From Polaribacter filamentus (GTDB lineage: Bacteria > Bacteroidota > Bacteroidia > Flavobacteriales > Flavobacteriaceae), in NCBI RefSeq assembly GCF_002943715.1, contig NZ_MQUA01000013.1:1419001-1483000 (forward strand): a stretch of 64,000 bases of DNA. Direction: 5' to 3'. Positions 9,222 to 19,218 of this stretch are shown here, piece after piece (position 1 is the first letter of the stretch; every line of letters starts with the position of its first letter). The notes below the pieces were generated by a model, which did not search any database, was not told the origin of the DNA, and saw nothing but the letters and a program-made list of their open reading frames with translations. The translations under genes were made by a program, and so were the position numbers.

Positions 9222-10144
9222 TTGAAAAAAAAATAATCCTACTCTTATTTTTTCTTTTTTTTTACGAAAACTTTTAGCTTTCAGAGAACTTTATGTGTAG
9301 ATAATTTTAACAGCATTCTGGGGAGTTCAGACAATGAAAACAAGCTTCTAGACTTTGTGGAAAATAATAATTTTAACACGTTAATTTTATATCAATTAAA
9401 CAAAGTTGACAAACAGTATTCTTTAACCGACCCGAGAAAAACCAATATTTTAGCGCAATTTATATCTAAAGCTAAAACCAAGTATAAAATAAAACATATT
9501 GGTGCTTCTGGTCTGATAAATCTATTAACTTTTACAAGCAGAATCGATCTTTATAATACGACCCGAAATAAATCCGTAGAAAAATTTGATATTTATAATA
9601 TGAATATTGGTCTAAAAATGCTTCCGGTATTGATGGTTATTACCGTATTAATTACTTAGAAGAAAATAAAATTTCCTGCACTAGAGAAGGCTCGTTTAAT
9701 TACTTTTTAGATAATTTAAAAGCACTAAAACTACTAGCAAAGAATCAAAAACATGTAGTAAAACATGTAGTAAAAGTTGATGTATACATCAGCTATTATA
9801 CACAAAATAAAATACTACAAATTAATAAATATTGTAATCGATTAAGTATATAAGCGCGCGGTAAAAGCCCTGAATTATGTTTTTCGTCTGCTAAGAAAAA
9901 CTTAGAAAAACTATATAACACAAATAGCAAAATAAAAGCTTCAATTGTTTTTTCTACAGATATGGATAAACTAGGATACTGGCTAAAGCTCGATAGTTTA
10001 GACAATGCAGAAAATAATTTTTTTGAGAAAATGAATAGTTTATACAGCAACTTAAAAAAGAAAATAAATTTAGATAGTTTCAGTTATCACTCCTACTCTA
10101 TTCTGGAAAAATCTGTCAGTTACTATTTATACAGTAAAAACTAA
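9222..10144 (+). pseudogene. Decayed gene, upstream copy of a tandem paralogous pair
   Basis: Reading across frames gives a protein matching the one at 10156-10996: a leader, then RELYVDNFNSILGSS, KLLDFVENNNFNTLILYQLNKV, NILAQFISKAK, KSVEKFDIYNMN, EGSFNYFLDNLKALKLL, IKASIVFSTDMDKLGYW, ending YSILEKSVSYYLYSKN. The pieces lie in different frames, with at least three frameshifts and one stop (near 9852). Function unknown; the intact ancestor would have been about 290 residues with a signal peptide. Confidence 0.7.
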
Positions 10145-10155
10145 ACATATATATT

Positions 10156-10996
10156 AAACCATTTCTTATCCTTCGTTTTAACCTTTTAGGCTCTAAATTC
10201 TTATGGTTTTCAAAGAAAACTATATGTATATGAATTCAATAACATTTTAGGTAGCTATAATCAAGAAAAAGAACTTCTAGAATTTTGTAAAAAAACAATA
10301 TTCATACATTAATTCTTTATGAATTTAATAAAGTGCACAAAAGGTTCTCTTTAGGGAACGCAGCTAAAAAAAATGTTTTAGCAAGTTTTATCTCTGGAGC
10401 AAAGTTGAATTATAATATTAAAAAAATAAGTGCTTCTGGAGAAAGTGGAAAGTTTTTTGTTGAAGCGATTCACCCTTATAATCAATCTAGAAAAAAGGCA
10501 ATAGAAAAATTTGATGTTTACAATTTAGAATATGAATATTGGGATGAAAAAGCTTCTTTAAATGTTTGGTATTATTGCGAAAACTATTTAAAAGATGGTC
10601 AAATTCTTTTTAACAGAGTTGGTTCCTTTAACTTTTACTTAGGCACGTTAACCACTATGAAATTACTTACAGAAGAAGAGTCTCATTCAATAAAAATTGA
10701 AGCCTATATTGGTAAATTTAAAGAGAGCGAAGTTTTAAAAATAAGTAATCATACAGATCGTTTATTAATTGATGCTTATGCAGAAAAGATTAATACAAGC
10801 TTTCAATACGCTCAAGATATACTAAAATGGCTTTCTGAAATAAAATCAGAAATCCAAGTATCTATTGTATTTTCTGCGGAAATGAATTTTATGGGACCTT
10901 GGTTAAGAAAATATAGAAACTTCTACAGATCTAAATTTTGATGGTTTTACCCATTATAATTTCAGTTATTTTAAGAAAAGTCTGGACGGCTTATAA
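10156..10996 (+). pseudogene. Decayed gene, downstream copy of the tandem pair
   Basis: The main open stretch (10333-10941) encodes the part from the VHKRFSLGNAAKKNVLASFI region on. Upstream, the frame before an A7 run (10289-10295) encodes ALNSYGFQRKLYVYEFNN and KELLEFCKK; one extra A would join it to the rest. A second indel near 10187 separates the leader. At the 3' end the homologous frame continues past the TGA at 10939 as DGFTHYNFSYFKKSL to a stop at 10994, aligning with the end of the upstream copy. At least three frameshifts, so a pseudogene. Function unknown. Confidence 0.7.
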
Positions 10997-11041
10997 AAAT
11001 AATAACCGCCCAAGAGTAAAAACTTATTTTGATAAAGAATA

Positions 11042-11452
11042 TTAACCAGAATAAGTTACAAAATTTCTAGGAGTTTCGTACAAGGTAATTTCTAACTCTA
11101 AATGATCAGGAAGATGTTCTATTAGTTTGTTGTAAATAACTACCGATATATTTTCTGCAGTAGGATTTAAATTTTTAAATTCTTCTACTTCTATATTTAA
11201 ATTTTTATGATCAAAACTATTTTCTATCTGTAATTTAATTAAGTTGCTTAAAACACCTAAATCATACACGTAACCAGTTTCTTTATCAATATCTCCTGTT
11301 AATGAAACAATCAATTCGTAATTATGTCCATGAAAATTAGGGTTGCTGCATTTATTAAAAACTTCAAAGTTTTTTTCATCAGACCAATCTTTTCTGTATA
11401 ATCTGTGCGCTGAATTAAAATGGGCTTTTCTATGAACGGTTACTTTAGGCAT
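11042..11452 (-). CDS. queD: 6-pyruvoyl-tetrahydropterin synthase / 6-carboxytetrahydropterin synthase
   Basis: The 136-residue protein has the family's zinc ligands in HFNSAH and HGHNYEL, the catalytic cysteine in KCSNPNFHGH, and the C-terminal VYETP-like LYETPRNF. QueD converts dihydroneopterin triphosphate to 6-carboxytetrahydropterin for queuosine; a biopterin role is possible but less likely here. It lies 23 bp after idi on the same strand. Confidence 0.88.
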   Translation of the reverse strand: MPKVTVHRKAHFNSAHRLYRKDWSDEKNFEVFNKCSNPNFHGHNYELIVSLTGDIDKETGYVYDLGVLSNLIKLQIENSFDHKNLNIEVEEFKNLNPTAENISVVIYNKLIEHLPDHLELEITLYETPRNFVTYSG

Positions 11453-11475
11453 ATTTAGATTTTTTTTTTTGAAAC

Positions 11476-12000
11476 TTAAATTTTGAAATTCTTGATTTTC
11501 TGGTATGATTCTTTAAATATTATTTTAAACCATGCTGTATATTCTGATGAATTATTCTCAATATCGACTTTTACGTCTTCGAGCAACATCCATTTATAAT
11601 CTTCCACTTCTTCTTTATTGATGTTTGGTTCCTCATCAAAATAACCTATAAGTACATGGTCAAATTCATGTTCTGTTAAACCATTATCAAAAGGTGCTTT
11701 ATAAATAAATGAAAAAACTTCATTTAAATTTATAGTAAAGCCCATTTCTTCTTGCAATCTTCTTTCTCCTGCCTGAATATTATTCTCACCGTCTCTTTGA
11801 TGAGAACAGCAAGTATTAGTCCATAACAATGGTGAATGGTATTTGTGAGCTGCTCTTTGTTGCAGCATTAATTCACCCTTTTTATTAAAAATAAACACAG
11901 AAAAAGCTCTGTGTAAAACGCCTTTTTCATGCGCTTCCATTTTAGGCATTGTGCCGATTTGATTGTCGTTTTTATCAACTAAAATCAGTAGTTCTTCCAT
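11476..12000 (-). CDS. idi: Isopentenyl-diphosphate delta-isomerase, type I
   Basis: This 174-residue Nudix-fold enzyme interconverts IPP and DMAPP. The active-site cysteine is in LLWTNTCCSHQRDGE, the Nudix-like helix is RRLQEEMGF, and the conserved glutamates are in EHEFDHVL. Length is normal for the bacterial type I enzyme. It is cotranscribed with the pterin synthase gene, a pairing with no obvious metabolic link. Confidence 0.93.
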   Translation of the reverse strand: MEELLILVDKNDNQIGTMPKMEAHEKGVLHRAFSVFIFNKKGELMLQQRAAHKYHSPLLWTNTCCSHQRDGENNIQAGERRLQEEMGFTINLNEVFSFIYKAPFDNGLTEHEFDHVLIGYFDEEPNINKEEVEDYKWMLLEDVKVDIENNSSEYTAWFKIIFKESYQKIKNFKI

Positions 12001-12122
12001 GTCTGCAAATATAACGCAATCGGATAGGTTAAAAACTTAAAATTATAATAAAATCATCAGTTTTTTCTATTGTTTTATTTTGATGATTTATATTTGATGA
12101 TTCAAAATTAAAATCTTACAAA

Positions 12123-12824
12123 TTGAAAATCTTCTTTAAAATAGTATTCTTACTAACTATTATTTCCTTTTATCAATGCAATCAACATAAAAAAGAGAAG
12201 GAAAACTCTGTCAAAATTAAAAAGAAAAAAACTAAGAAAAAAGTTGGACTTGAAAAAGAAATCATAAAACCATGGGACAGTTTAAACAGTCAAAATACCG
12301 CGGTTTTTTTAACTGAATATGGCAAACAAAACCCAGAAACAAACGTCCTTATAAAAACTAGGTTTGGAAATATAAAAATCCGTTTATTTGAAGATGTACC
12401 AATACACCGAGCAAATTTTATTTTTTTAACAAAAATTAAATATTTTAACACCACAGTAATTTATAGGGTAGCCAAAAATTTTGTTATTCAAGGAGGTAAT
12501 TCTGATAATATGTACACGCAAAAACAGCGTAGAAAATACGGGAATTATTTAATGCAACCTGAATTTAGAGATAACAGAAAACACACATATGGCGCATTGG
12601 CAGCTGCGCGGGAATTGAAAAATAATCCTACCAAATTATCAAGTCCGTTTGAATTTTATATGGTTCATGATAGAAACGGCGCCCATCATTTAGACAATGA
12701 ACATACCGTTTTCGGCGAAGTCATTTCTGGTTTTGATACCATGGATAAAATATCAAAAGTAAGAGTTGGCAAGGATGAATGGCCTATTGATGACATCAAT
12801 ATGACCATAGAAATTATTGAGTAA
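12123..12824 (+). CDS. Cyclophilin-type peptidyl-prolyl isomerase, lipoprotein
   Basis: The 233-residue product begins at TTG 12123 with a lipoprotein signal (MKIFFKIVFLLTIISFYQC, lipidated Cys near residue 19), a lysine-rich linker, then a cyclophilin domain from about residue 75: TRFGNIKIRLFEDVPIHRANFI, FVIQGGNSDN, GALAAARE, FYMVHD and HTVFGEVISGFD. It probably assists folding at the inner or outer membrane. It is monocistronic and divergent from idi. Confidence 0.88.
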   Translation: MKIFFKIVFLLTIISFYQCNQHKKEKENSVKIKKKKTKKKVGLEKEIIKPWDSLNSQNTAVFLTEYGKQNPETNVLIKTRFGNIKIRLFEDVPIHRANFIFLTKIKYFNTTVIYRVAKNFVIQGGNSDNMYTQKQRRKYGNYLMQPEFRDNRKHTYGALAAARELKNNPTKLSSPFEFYMVHDRNGAHHLDNEHTVFGEVISGFDTMDKISKVRVGKDEWPIDDINMTIEIIE

Positions 12825-12928
12825 AATAAATTAGTAGCTAATGAGGTTTTAAAAACAATTACTAGAAGAAAGATTTAAACGACACTAAGTAAACTTGTAT
12901 ACCCAGAAGATATTATACTTTACCACGA

Positions 12929-14128
12929 CTACATACCATCTAAATTAAACCTCACTGATTTTAACTGATTTTTTTCATCAATAGAAATCGTCCAAACCAA
13001 ATACGCATCATTTTTTAAAATTTCTAATTGAGGAACACCTGTGCTTCTTCCAGAATTAATTTGAGAAACCGTAACTGCTTTAGATATTTTGCCATTTTTA
13101 TTTACTTTTTTACAACGCAAATATGTGCCATTAGCATCAGACTCCATATAACTAACTAAAACTTCATCAAAGCTTATAAAAGCGATATCTACTCTACCTG
13201 AAGCTTCTACATCATTTAAAATAATCGGCTCTAAAAAAGAACCCGTATCTAAAAGAAAAGAAACTTTTACTGTTGGTTGTTCATTTGCTGCAGTAAACCA
13301 AGAAACAGCAGTATTTATTGCGTTAGAAACAATCTTAGGTCCGTTTACAGGACAACCATTAATTTCCCAATTATCGTTATAAACAGCAGCTGGCTTTGTC
13401 CATTTATTATTGATTCTTCGAGAAAAATAAATATCTCTAATTTCATTTTTACTTCGATCCCTAAAAACAATAATTGGTCCGTTTTTAGTCATACTAATTG
13501 ACGTTTGACAACAGTCGCAAGTTCTACCGTCTAATTGCGTTTCATTAAAAATGGTTCCGTCACTAGAAACTTCTGCTACTCTTATCGTCATCGCTTTATG
13601 ATGACTCTCTTTCATTTCCTTCACCGTATTTCTACCGTCTAACCATGTGATTAAAAAACCATCTTTCTCATTCGGAATTACACTTACAAAACCGTGCTCT
13701 GCTTGCATTCCATCTGTATTTAATAAAAAGTTTTCTTTGATGATTTCTCCGTTCAATTTTCGAAGATTAAGAACGACATCATAGGTGTATGTTCCTGAAG
13801 CTGACTTTTGTAAATGACTTGTTAATAAAACATCTCCATTAGTTGCATTTGCCGGAAAATCTGCCCAATTTACAAACCAATCAGAACCAGATGTAATAGT
13901 AATTGGTTTCTTCCAAGTATCGTTTTCTAATTGACTGTATAGTAAAGTTGCTTTTTCTCCTCTAATAGAATTCACCCAAGAAAGAGATAACTTTCCGTCT
14001 TGTTCAACTAAGTTTGGTTCAGCGTTATTAATTCCAAATTCAAAAGGAATTTCATTAATTACCAATGCTTTCTTTGAACAACTAAATATTGCTAAACCAA
14101 TACAGACTACTATACTTATTCTTTTCAT
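12929..14128 (-). CDS. Lipoprotein with beta-propeller-like repeats (sialidase-fold-like)
   Basis: A 399-residue protein with a lipoprotein signal (IGLAIFSC). The body repeats patterns such as LSWVNS, ITWLDGRN, IVFRDRSKNEIRDIYFSRR and VSWFTAA, resembling Asp-box beta-propellers and often labelled exo-alpha-sialidase, but the arginine triad of true sialidases cannot be identified. A CDCC motif (RTCDCCQTSISM) may bind a metal or form disulfides. It is followed 20 bp upstream on the strand by a TlpA-like thioredoxin gene, so redox handling of that motif is plausible. Confidence 0.65.
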   Translation of the reverse strand: MKRISIVVCIGLAIFSCSKKALVINEIPFEFGINNAEPNLVEQDGKLSLSWVNSIRGEKATLLYSQLENDTWKKPITITSGSDWFVNWADFPANATNGDVLLTSHLQKSASGTYTYDVVLNLRKLNGEIIKENFLLNTDGMQAEHGFVSVIPNEKDGFLITWLDGRNTVKEMKESHHKAMTIRVAEVSSDGTIFNETQLDGRTCDCCQTSISMTKNGPIIVFRDRSKNEIRDIYFSRRINNKWTKPAAVYNDNWEINGCPVNGPKIVSNAINTAVSWFTAANEQPTVKVSFLLDTGSFLEPIILNDVEASGRVDIAFISFDEVLVSYMESDANGTYLRCKKVNKNGKISKAVTVSQINSGRSTGVPQLEILKNDAYLVWTISIDEKNQLKSVRFNLDGM

Positions 14129-14148
14129 AAATTAAATTTTAGCTGTTA

Positions 14149-14631
14149 TTAAATATTTTTTAGCTTGGTAATTATTTCTTCTGAATCCCATTTTACAAAC
14201 CCTATAATTTTATCTACTTTTTGTCCTTTCTCGTTATAAATGTATGTTGTTGGTAAAGCATAAACACCAAGTGAAGCGTTTGTTTTTGTTGCTTTCAGAA
14301 ACGTAAAATCGTAATTTGCTTGCTTTTTAAATTCTAAAATCTGTTCTTGAGATTCATCAGAAACCAATAAAAAAACATAATTATCTTTGATTAATATTTT
14401 TTGAGCATCTAGTAAATCTGGCATTTCTTTTATACAAGGACCACACCAAGTCGCCCAAAAATTGAGCAATACTTTTTTTCCTTTAAGTTTTGTTTTATTA
14501 TAAGAATTTCCTTCTAAATCCACTAAATAAGAAATGTTTTCAATTGAATTATTACTTATATTATTTGACTTCTTAGAATCTCTACATCCAAAGAAGAAGG
14601 CTACGGCAATAAAAACCAATATTTTCCTCAT
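14149..14631 (-). CDS. TlpA-like thioredoxin lipoprotein
   Basis: The 160-residue product has a lipoprotein signal (AVAFFFGC) and a thioredoxin fold with active site WCGPC in LLNFWATWCGPCIKEMP and the cis-proline loop YALPTTYIYNEKGQ. It would act as a periplasm-facing thiol-disulfide reductase. It is first in a two-gene unit with the CxCC-containing propeller lipoprotein at 12929. Confidence 0.88.
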   Translation of the reverse strand: MRKILVFIAVAFFFGCRDSKKSNNISNNSIENISYLVDLEGNSYNKTKLKGKKVLLNFWATWCGPCIKEMPDLLDAQKILIKDNYVFLLVSDESQEQILEFKKQANYDFTFLKATKTNASLGVYALPTTYIYNEKGQKVDKIIGFVKWDSEEIITKLKNI

Positions 14632-14743
14632 GTTTCAAATCTAAACAAAAAAAAGAAATCAACCTAAATGTGCGCTATTATATCCATTTGTATTCGAAAA
14701 AAATTATAGAATAAAACCTATCTTTGCACCTCAAATTTTGTAG

Positions 14744-16336
14744 ATGAGTTTTTTAAAAGAAATAGAACGTAGAAGAACATTTGGTATTATTTCGCATCCA
14801 GATGCTGGTAAAACTACTTTAACAGAAAAGTTATTATTATTTGGTGGCGCAATTCAGGAAGCTGGTGCTGTAAAAAATAACAAAATAAAAAAAGGCGCAA
14901 CTTCCGATTTTATGGAAATTGAGCGTCAACGTGGAATATCTGTAGCTACTTCTGTATTGGCTTTCATCTACAAAAATAAAAAAATAAACATCCTAGATAC
15001 GCCTGGTCACAAGGATTTTGCAGAAGATACTTTTAGAACTTTAACCGCTGTAGATAGCGTTATTGTTGTAATTGATGTTGCAAAAGGTGTGGAACCACAA
15101 ACCGAAAAATTAGTTGAAGTTTGTAGAATGCGTAAAATACCAATGTTGGTTTTTATCAATAAATTGGATAGAGAAGGTAAAGATGCTTTTGATTTATTGG
15201 ATGAAGTGGAACAAAAATTAGGTTTACGAGTTACGCCGATGAGCTTCCCTATTGGAATGGGTTATGATTTTAAAGGAATCTATAATATTTGGGAAAAGAA
15301 ATTAAATCTTTTTTCTGGTGATAATAAACAAAATATTTCTAAAGGAGTTGTTTTTGATGATTTAGCAAATCCTAAATTAGACAAAATTATAGGAGAAAAA
15401 GCAGCGGGAACTTTACGCGAAGACATCGAATTAATTACGGAAGTGTATCCAGAATTTGATAGAACTGAATACCTTAATGGCGCACTACAACCTGTATTTT
15501 TTGGTTCTGCTTTAAATAACTTTGGTGTTAAAGAATTATTGGATGCATTTATAGAGATTGCTCCTTCACCTCAACCAAAAAAAGCGGAAGAACGTTTAGT
15601 TGATTCTAAAGAAAAAGAACTAACTGGTTTTGTATTTAAAATTCACGCAAATATGGACCCTAAACACAGAGACAGACTAGCGTTTGTTAAAATTGTATCC
15701 GGAGTTTTTCGAAGAAATTCGCCATACTTGCATGTTAGAAATGGTAAAAAAGTAAAATTCTCTAGTCCGAATGCCTTTTTTGCAGAGAAAAAAGAAATAG
15801 TAGAAGAGTCTTTTCCAGGAGATATTGTTGGTTTACACGATACTGGAAACTTTAAAATTGGAGATACTTTAACCGAAGGTGAAATACTTAACTTTAAAGG
15901 AATTCCGAGTTTCTCTCCAGAACATTTTAGATACGTAAACAACGCAGACCCAATGAAATCTAAGCAATTAGCTAAAGGTTTAGATCAATTAATGGATGAA
16001 GGTGTTGCTCAATTATTTACGTTAGATATGAATGGTCGTAAAGTGGTTGGTACCGTTGGTGCTTTGCAATACGAAGTAATTCAATATAGATTAGAACACG
16101 AATATGGTGCAAAATGTACGTATGAAAATTTAAGTGTGCACAAAGCGTGTTGGGTAGAACCAAAAGATATTAAAAACGATGAATTCAAAGAATTTAAGCG
16201 TGTTAAACAACGCTATTTAGCAAAAGACAAAGAAGGTCAGTTAGTTTTTTTAGCGGATTCTGAGTTTACTATTCAAATGACACAGAGCAAATACCCATCA
16301 GTAAAACTGCACTTTACAAGCGAATTTAAAGGTTAG
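14744..16336 (+). CDS. prfC: Peptide chain release factor 3
   Basis: At 530 residues this is the normal length for RF3, the GTPase that removes RF1/RF2 from the ribosome after peptide release. The P-loop is HPDAGKTTL, G3 is DTPGHKDF, G4 is NKLD, and the C-terminal domains are complete. An outer-membrane-type protein gene follows 5 bp after its stop. Confidence 0.96.
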   Translation: MSFLKEIERRRTFGIISHPDAGKTTLTEKLLLFGGAIQEAGAVKNNKIKKGATSDFMEIERQRGISVATSVLAFIYKNKKINILDTPGHKDFAEDTFRTLTAVDSVIVVIDVAKGVEPQTEKLVEVCRMRKIPMLVFINKLDREGKDAFDLLDEVEQKLGLRVTPMSFPIGMGYDFKGIYNIWEKKLNLFSGDNKQNISKGVVFDDLANPKLDKIIGEKAAGTLREDIELITEVYPEFDRTEYLNGALQPVFFGSALNNFGVKELLDAFIEIAPSPQPKKAEERLVDSKEKELTGFVFKIHANMDPKHRDRLAFVKIVSGVFRRNSPYLHVRNGKKVKFSSPNAFFAEKKEIVEESFPGDIVGLHDTGNFKIGDTLTEGEILNFKGIPSFSPEHFRYVNNADPMKSKQLAKGLDQLMDEGVAQLFTLDMNGRKVVGTVGALQYEVIQYRLEHEYGAKCTYENLSVHKACWVEPKDIKNDEFKEFKRVKQRYLAKDKEGQLVFLADSEFTIQMTQSKYPSVKLHFTSEFKG

Positions 16337-16341
16337 GAATC

Positions 16342-17904
16342 ATGAAAAATTTAGTGCTTTTATTTTTTACTTTTATCAGTTTACAAAATTATTCACAAAC
16401 ATATAATTTATCGGAACTTGAAGGAAAAGAATTACATAATAGCATCCGTTTAAATTATATTTTGGTGCATCAACCTCATCAGCAAGTTAGCTACAATTTA
16501 CAACCAACAATGGGTTTTATTGGTCTAAATTATAACATTCCTATAACAGATTGGTTGTATACAGGTGCTGGTTTTCATACCGCAATTACTGGCGATCAAG
16601 GTGGTTTATTTACATTAGGTATTAATTTTGGCGTAAATACGCCCATATATAAAAACGTCTATTTTGATGCAAATATTCACTTTGGCGGTGGCGGTGGATA
16701 TCGTTCACTTGTAAATGGAGGTGGAATTATCTATCCAAATGCGGGCTTACAATACAAAAAGGATGGTTATTCTTTTGGGGTTCAATATGGTTATGTAAAC
16801 TTCTTTACAGGAATTCAGAAGAGTGATAATGTCTCTTTTTTTGTTGAAATTCCGAGTTTGCTAAGAACAAGTTCTTATGCAGCTGCGCAAAAAAAATTTA
16901 CAATAAACAACACATCAAAAGATGAATTTTGGACAAAACCAGCCGTAAAAAGTGTGCAACAAATAACTTTTGATTACTTCTTTCCTTCAGGAGATTCTAG
17001 ATCGGATGCAAGTACAGATCCACAATACCAACCTCTAACAAATACGCTTTCTATTGTTGGTTTTGAATATCAACGTTATTTAACGGATGACACTTTTATC
17101 TACGCACATGTAGATGCAATGTATAGTGGTTTGGTTGCAGGATTTATGGATCTTTTTTTTGGAGTAGGAAAAAACGTTATAGAAACCAAACATGTTAACT
17201 TTTTTGCTAAAGTAGGAATTGGTGCTGCAGGTGGTAGAATTTTTCCGGAAAACGGATTAACATTCTATCCAAGTGCAGGATTTGATATAAAGCTTACAGA
17301 CAAATTTGGTATAAGTACTCACGGTGGATATCATAGATCAATTGGCGGTACTTTTGAGGCGTACACCGCTGGTTTCAGTTTAAAATATTATGGATTAAGT
17401 GGTGGTACAAAACATCCTTTTACTGACGAAAAATCATCAGAAATAAAAACACAAGGAATTCAATTAGGAGTTCAAAATCAATCCTATTTTGATGTTGCAA
17501 AATTCGGAATTCCGAATAGTGATTTACAATTAATTTCTACAAAAATTATTTACGACATCAATAGAAGATTCTATATAGCTGCTGAAGCATCTTTTGCGTA
17601 CGAAGGAGAATCCGGCGGTTATGCGCATGGTATTTTAGGATTAGGTGTAAAATCGAATACATTTGCAAATAATAAAATCTCTTTATTTGCAGAAGCTTCA
17701 GGAGGTGTTGCTGGTGGCGGAAGAGTAGATTCTGGAGAAGGTGTTTTAATTAGACCAACTGCAGGAATCAATTATCATATAAATAAAGATGTATCATTAA
17801 ATATTGCTGGCGGACGAATGTGGTCTCCTTTTGGAAACGTAAATTCATCAAACATAAATATTGGTTTAAGCTATGGTTTATCAATTTTAAATTCAAAAAA
17901 ATAA
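16342..17904 (+). CDS. Exported outer-membrane-like protein of unknown function, 520 aa
   Basis: It has a signal peptide (LVLLFFTFISLQNYS) and a body rich in glycine and alternating hydrophobic/polar strands (GLNYNIPITDWLYTGAGF, FDANIHFGGGGGY, LFAEASGGVAGGG), ending in short strands as in beta-barrels. Two related halves (each with an FGGGGGYRS or AGGRIFPE-like turn) suggest an internal duplication. It is cotranscribed with prfC by position. Function unknown. Confidence 0.6.
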   Translation: MKNLVLLFFTFISLQNYSQTYNLSELEGKELHNSIRLNYILVHQPHQQVSYNLQPTMGFIGLNYNIPITDWLYTGAGFHTAITGDQGGLFTLGINFGVNTPIYKNVYFDANIHFGGGGGYRSLVNGGGIIYPNAGLQYKKDGYSFGVQYGYVNFFTGIQKSDNVSFFVEIPSLLRTSSYAAAQKKFTINNTSKDEFWTKPAVKSVQQITFDYFFPSGDSRSDASTDPQYQPLTNTLSIVGFEYQRYLTDDTFIYAHVDAMYSGLVAGFMDLFFGVGKNVIETKHVNFFAKVGIGAAGGRIFPENGLTFYPSAGFDIKLTDKFGISTHGGYHRSIGGTFEAYTAGFSLKYYGLSGGTKHPFTDEKSSEIKTQGIQLGVQNQSYFDVAKFGIPNSDLQLISTKIIYDINRRFYIAAEASFAYEGESGGYAHGILGLGVKSNTFANNKISLFAEASGGVAGGGRVDSGEGVLIRPTAGINYHINKDVSLNIAGGRMWSPFGNVNSSNINIGLSYGLSILNSKK

Positions 17905-17906
17905 AG

Positions 17907-18039
17907 TATTCTGAACTTGTTTCAGAATCAAATCAATAAAAAAAAATCTTACTTTTTTATAAGATTATAGTAAATGTCAGTTCGAGCGCAGTCAAGAACT
18001 AATAGTAATAACAAAATATCTCGACTGCGCTCGAGAACA
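17907..18039. repeat. Cluster of palindromic intergenic repeats
   Basis: Three inverted repeats follow in turn: TTCTGAA/TTTCAGAA (17909-17926), AATCTTA/TAAGATT around a T-run (17945-17966), and TCGAGCGCAGTC/GACTGCGCTCGA with a 30-bp loop (17981-18034). The third belongs to the same family as the element at 25628-25676: both begin TGTCAGTTCGAG and end TCGAGAACA. They look like REP-type elements; the first two could also terminate transcription. Confidence 0.7.
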
Positions 18040-18062
18040 CTAATAGTAAAATAATTAAGACA

Positions 18063-18992
18063 ATGAATAACGGAATATTCGCGAAATTCACTACTCCTAA
18101 AGGTGAAATTTTAGTACAATTAGAACACGTAAAAGCGCCAGGAACTGTTGGTAACTTTGTAGCTTTAGCTGAAGGAAACTTAGAAAACTCTGCAAAAAGT
18201 CAAGGAACTCCATATTATGATGGGTTAAAATTCCATAGAGTAATACCTGAGTTTATGGTTCAAGGAGGATGCCCTCAAGGAACAGGAACAGGAAATCCTG
18301 GTTATAAATTTGATGATGAATTTCATCCAGATTTAAAACACGATGCTCCAGGAAAGTTAGCAATGGCTAATTCTGGACCCGCAACAAATGGTAGTCAGTT
18401 TTACATTACCCACGTTCCTACCCCATGGTTAGACGGTAAACACACTGTTTTTGGAACTGTTATAGACAGCCAAGATATTGTAGATGCAGTTGCCCAAGGT
18501 GATGCTATGAAAGTAGAAATCATTAGAGTTGGTGCAGATGCAGAGGCTTTTAATGCTATTGAAGCTTTTAGAACTTTTGAAGGTTCAAGAGAAAAAAGAG
18601 AGGCTGAAGTAAAAGCGAAACAAAAATCTTTATTAGATTCTGTTGCTGCTGGTTACGAAGAAACTAAAAGTGGTTTACGTTACCAAATTTTACAAAAAGG
18701 TACTGGTAAACAAGCTACAAAAGGTGCTAATGTTTCTGTACATTACAAAGGTCAATTATTAGACGGAACAGTTTTTGATTCATCTTACAAAAGAAAAGAA
18801 CCAATTGATTTTGCAATTGGAGTTGGCCAAGTAATTGCTGGTTGGGATGAAGGAATTCAATTGTTAAAAGTTGGTGATAAGGCCCGTTTTGTGATTCCTT
18901 CTCATTTAGCGTATGGAGAATCTGGTGCTGGTGGTGCAATTCCGCCAAATGCAACCTTAATCTTTGATGTTGAATTAATGAATGTAAAATAA
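18063..18992 (+). CDS. Cyclophilin-FKBP fusion peptidyl-prolyl isomerase
   Basis: Two isomerase domains are fused in 309 residues. Residues about 1-160 are a cyclophilin (FHRVIPEFMVQGGCPQGTG, LAMANSGPATNGSQFYIT, GKHTVFGTV); a helical linker follows; residues about 195-309 are an FKBP domain (VSVHYKGQLLDGTVFDSSY, VIAGWDEGIQLLKVGDKA, IPPNATLIFDVELMNVK). It has no signal peptide, so it acts in the cytoplasm. This fusion is known in Bacteroidota. A strong terminator follows. Confidence 0.93.
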   Translation: MNNGIFAKFTTPKGEILVQLEHVKAPGTVGNFVALAEGNLENSAKSQGTPYYDGLKFHRVIPEFMVQGGCPQGTGTGNPGYKFDDEFHPDLKHDAPGKLAMANSGPATNGSQFYITHVPTPWLDGKHTVFGTVIDSQDIVDAVAQGDAMKVEIIRVGADAEAFNAIEAFRTFEGSREKREAEVKAKQKSLLDSVAAGYEETKSGLRYQILQKGTGKQATKGANVSVHYKGQLLDGTVFDSSYKRKEPIDFAIGVGQVIAGWDEGIQLLKVGDKARFVIPSHLAYGESGAGGAIPPNATLIFDVELMNVK

Positions 18993-19015
18993 CTATTTTA
19001 CCTTTTTTTTATATA

Positions 19016-19046
19016 AAAACTCTCGAAATTCGAGAGTTTTTTTTGT
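19016..19046 (+). terminator. Intrinsic terminator after the isomerase gene
   Basis: Stem AAAACTCTCGAA/TTCGAGAGTTTT followed by a T-run, 24 bp after the stop codon at 18992. Confidence 0.9.
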
Positions 19047-19218
19047 AATCATATTTTCTAAATAAACTAAAAAGACTATTAGATTTTATTTTGTAAATTT
19101 AACGCAACTACTTGTTAAATAAAAAGATACTTCTGATATAAAAATACATAGCCAAAATTAATTTGTTTTATTTCAGTAAGTATTAAGTTGAAAATTACTT
19201 TTAAAATAACCAAACCAA

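Noticed and set aside
10941..11045. A 34-codon ORF starting MVLPIIISVILRK
   Set aside because: It overlaps the 3' end of the decayed paralogue, whose homologous frame (DGFTHYNFSYFKKSL) lies in another frame over the same bases.
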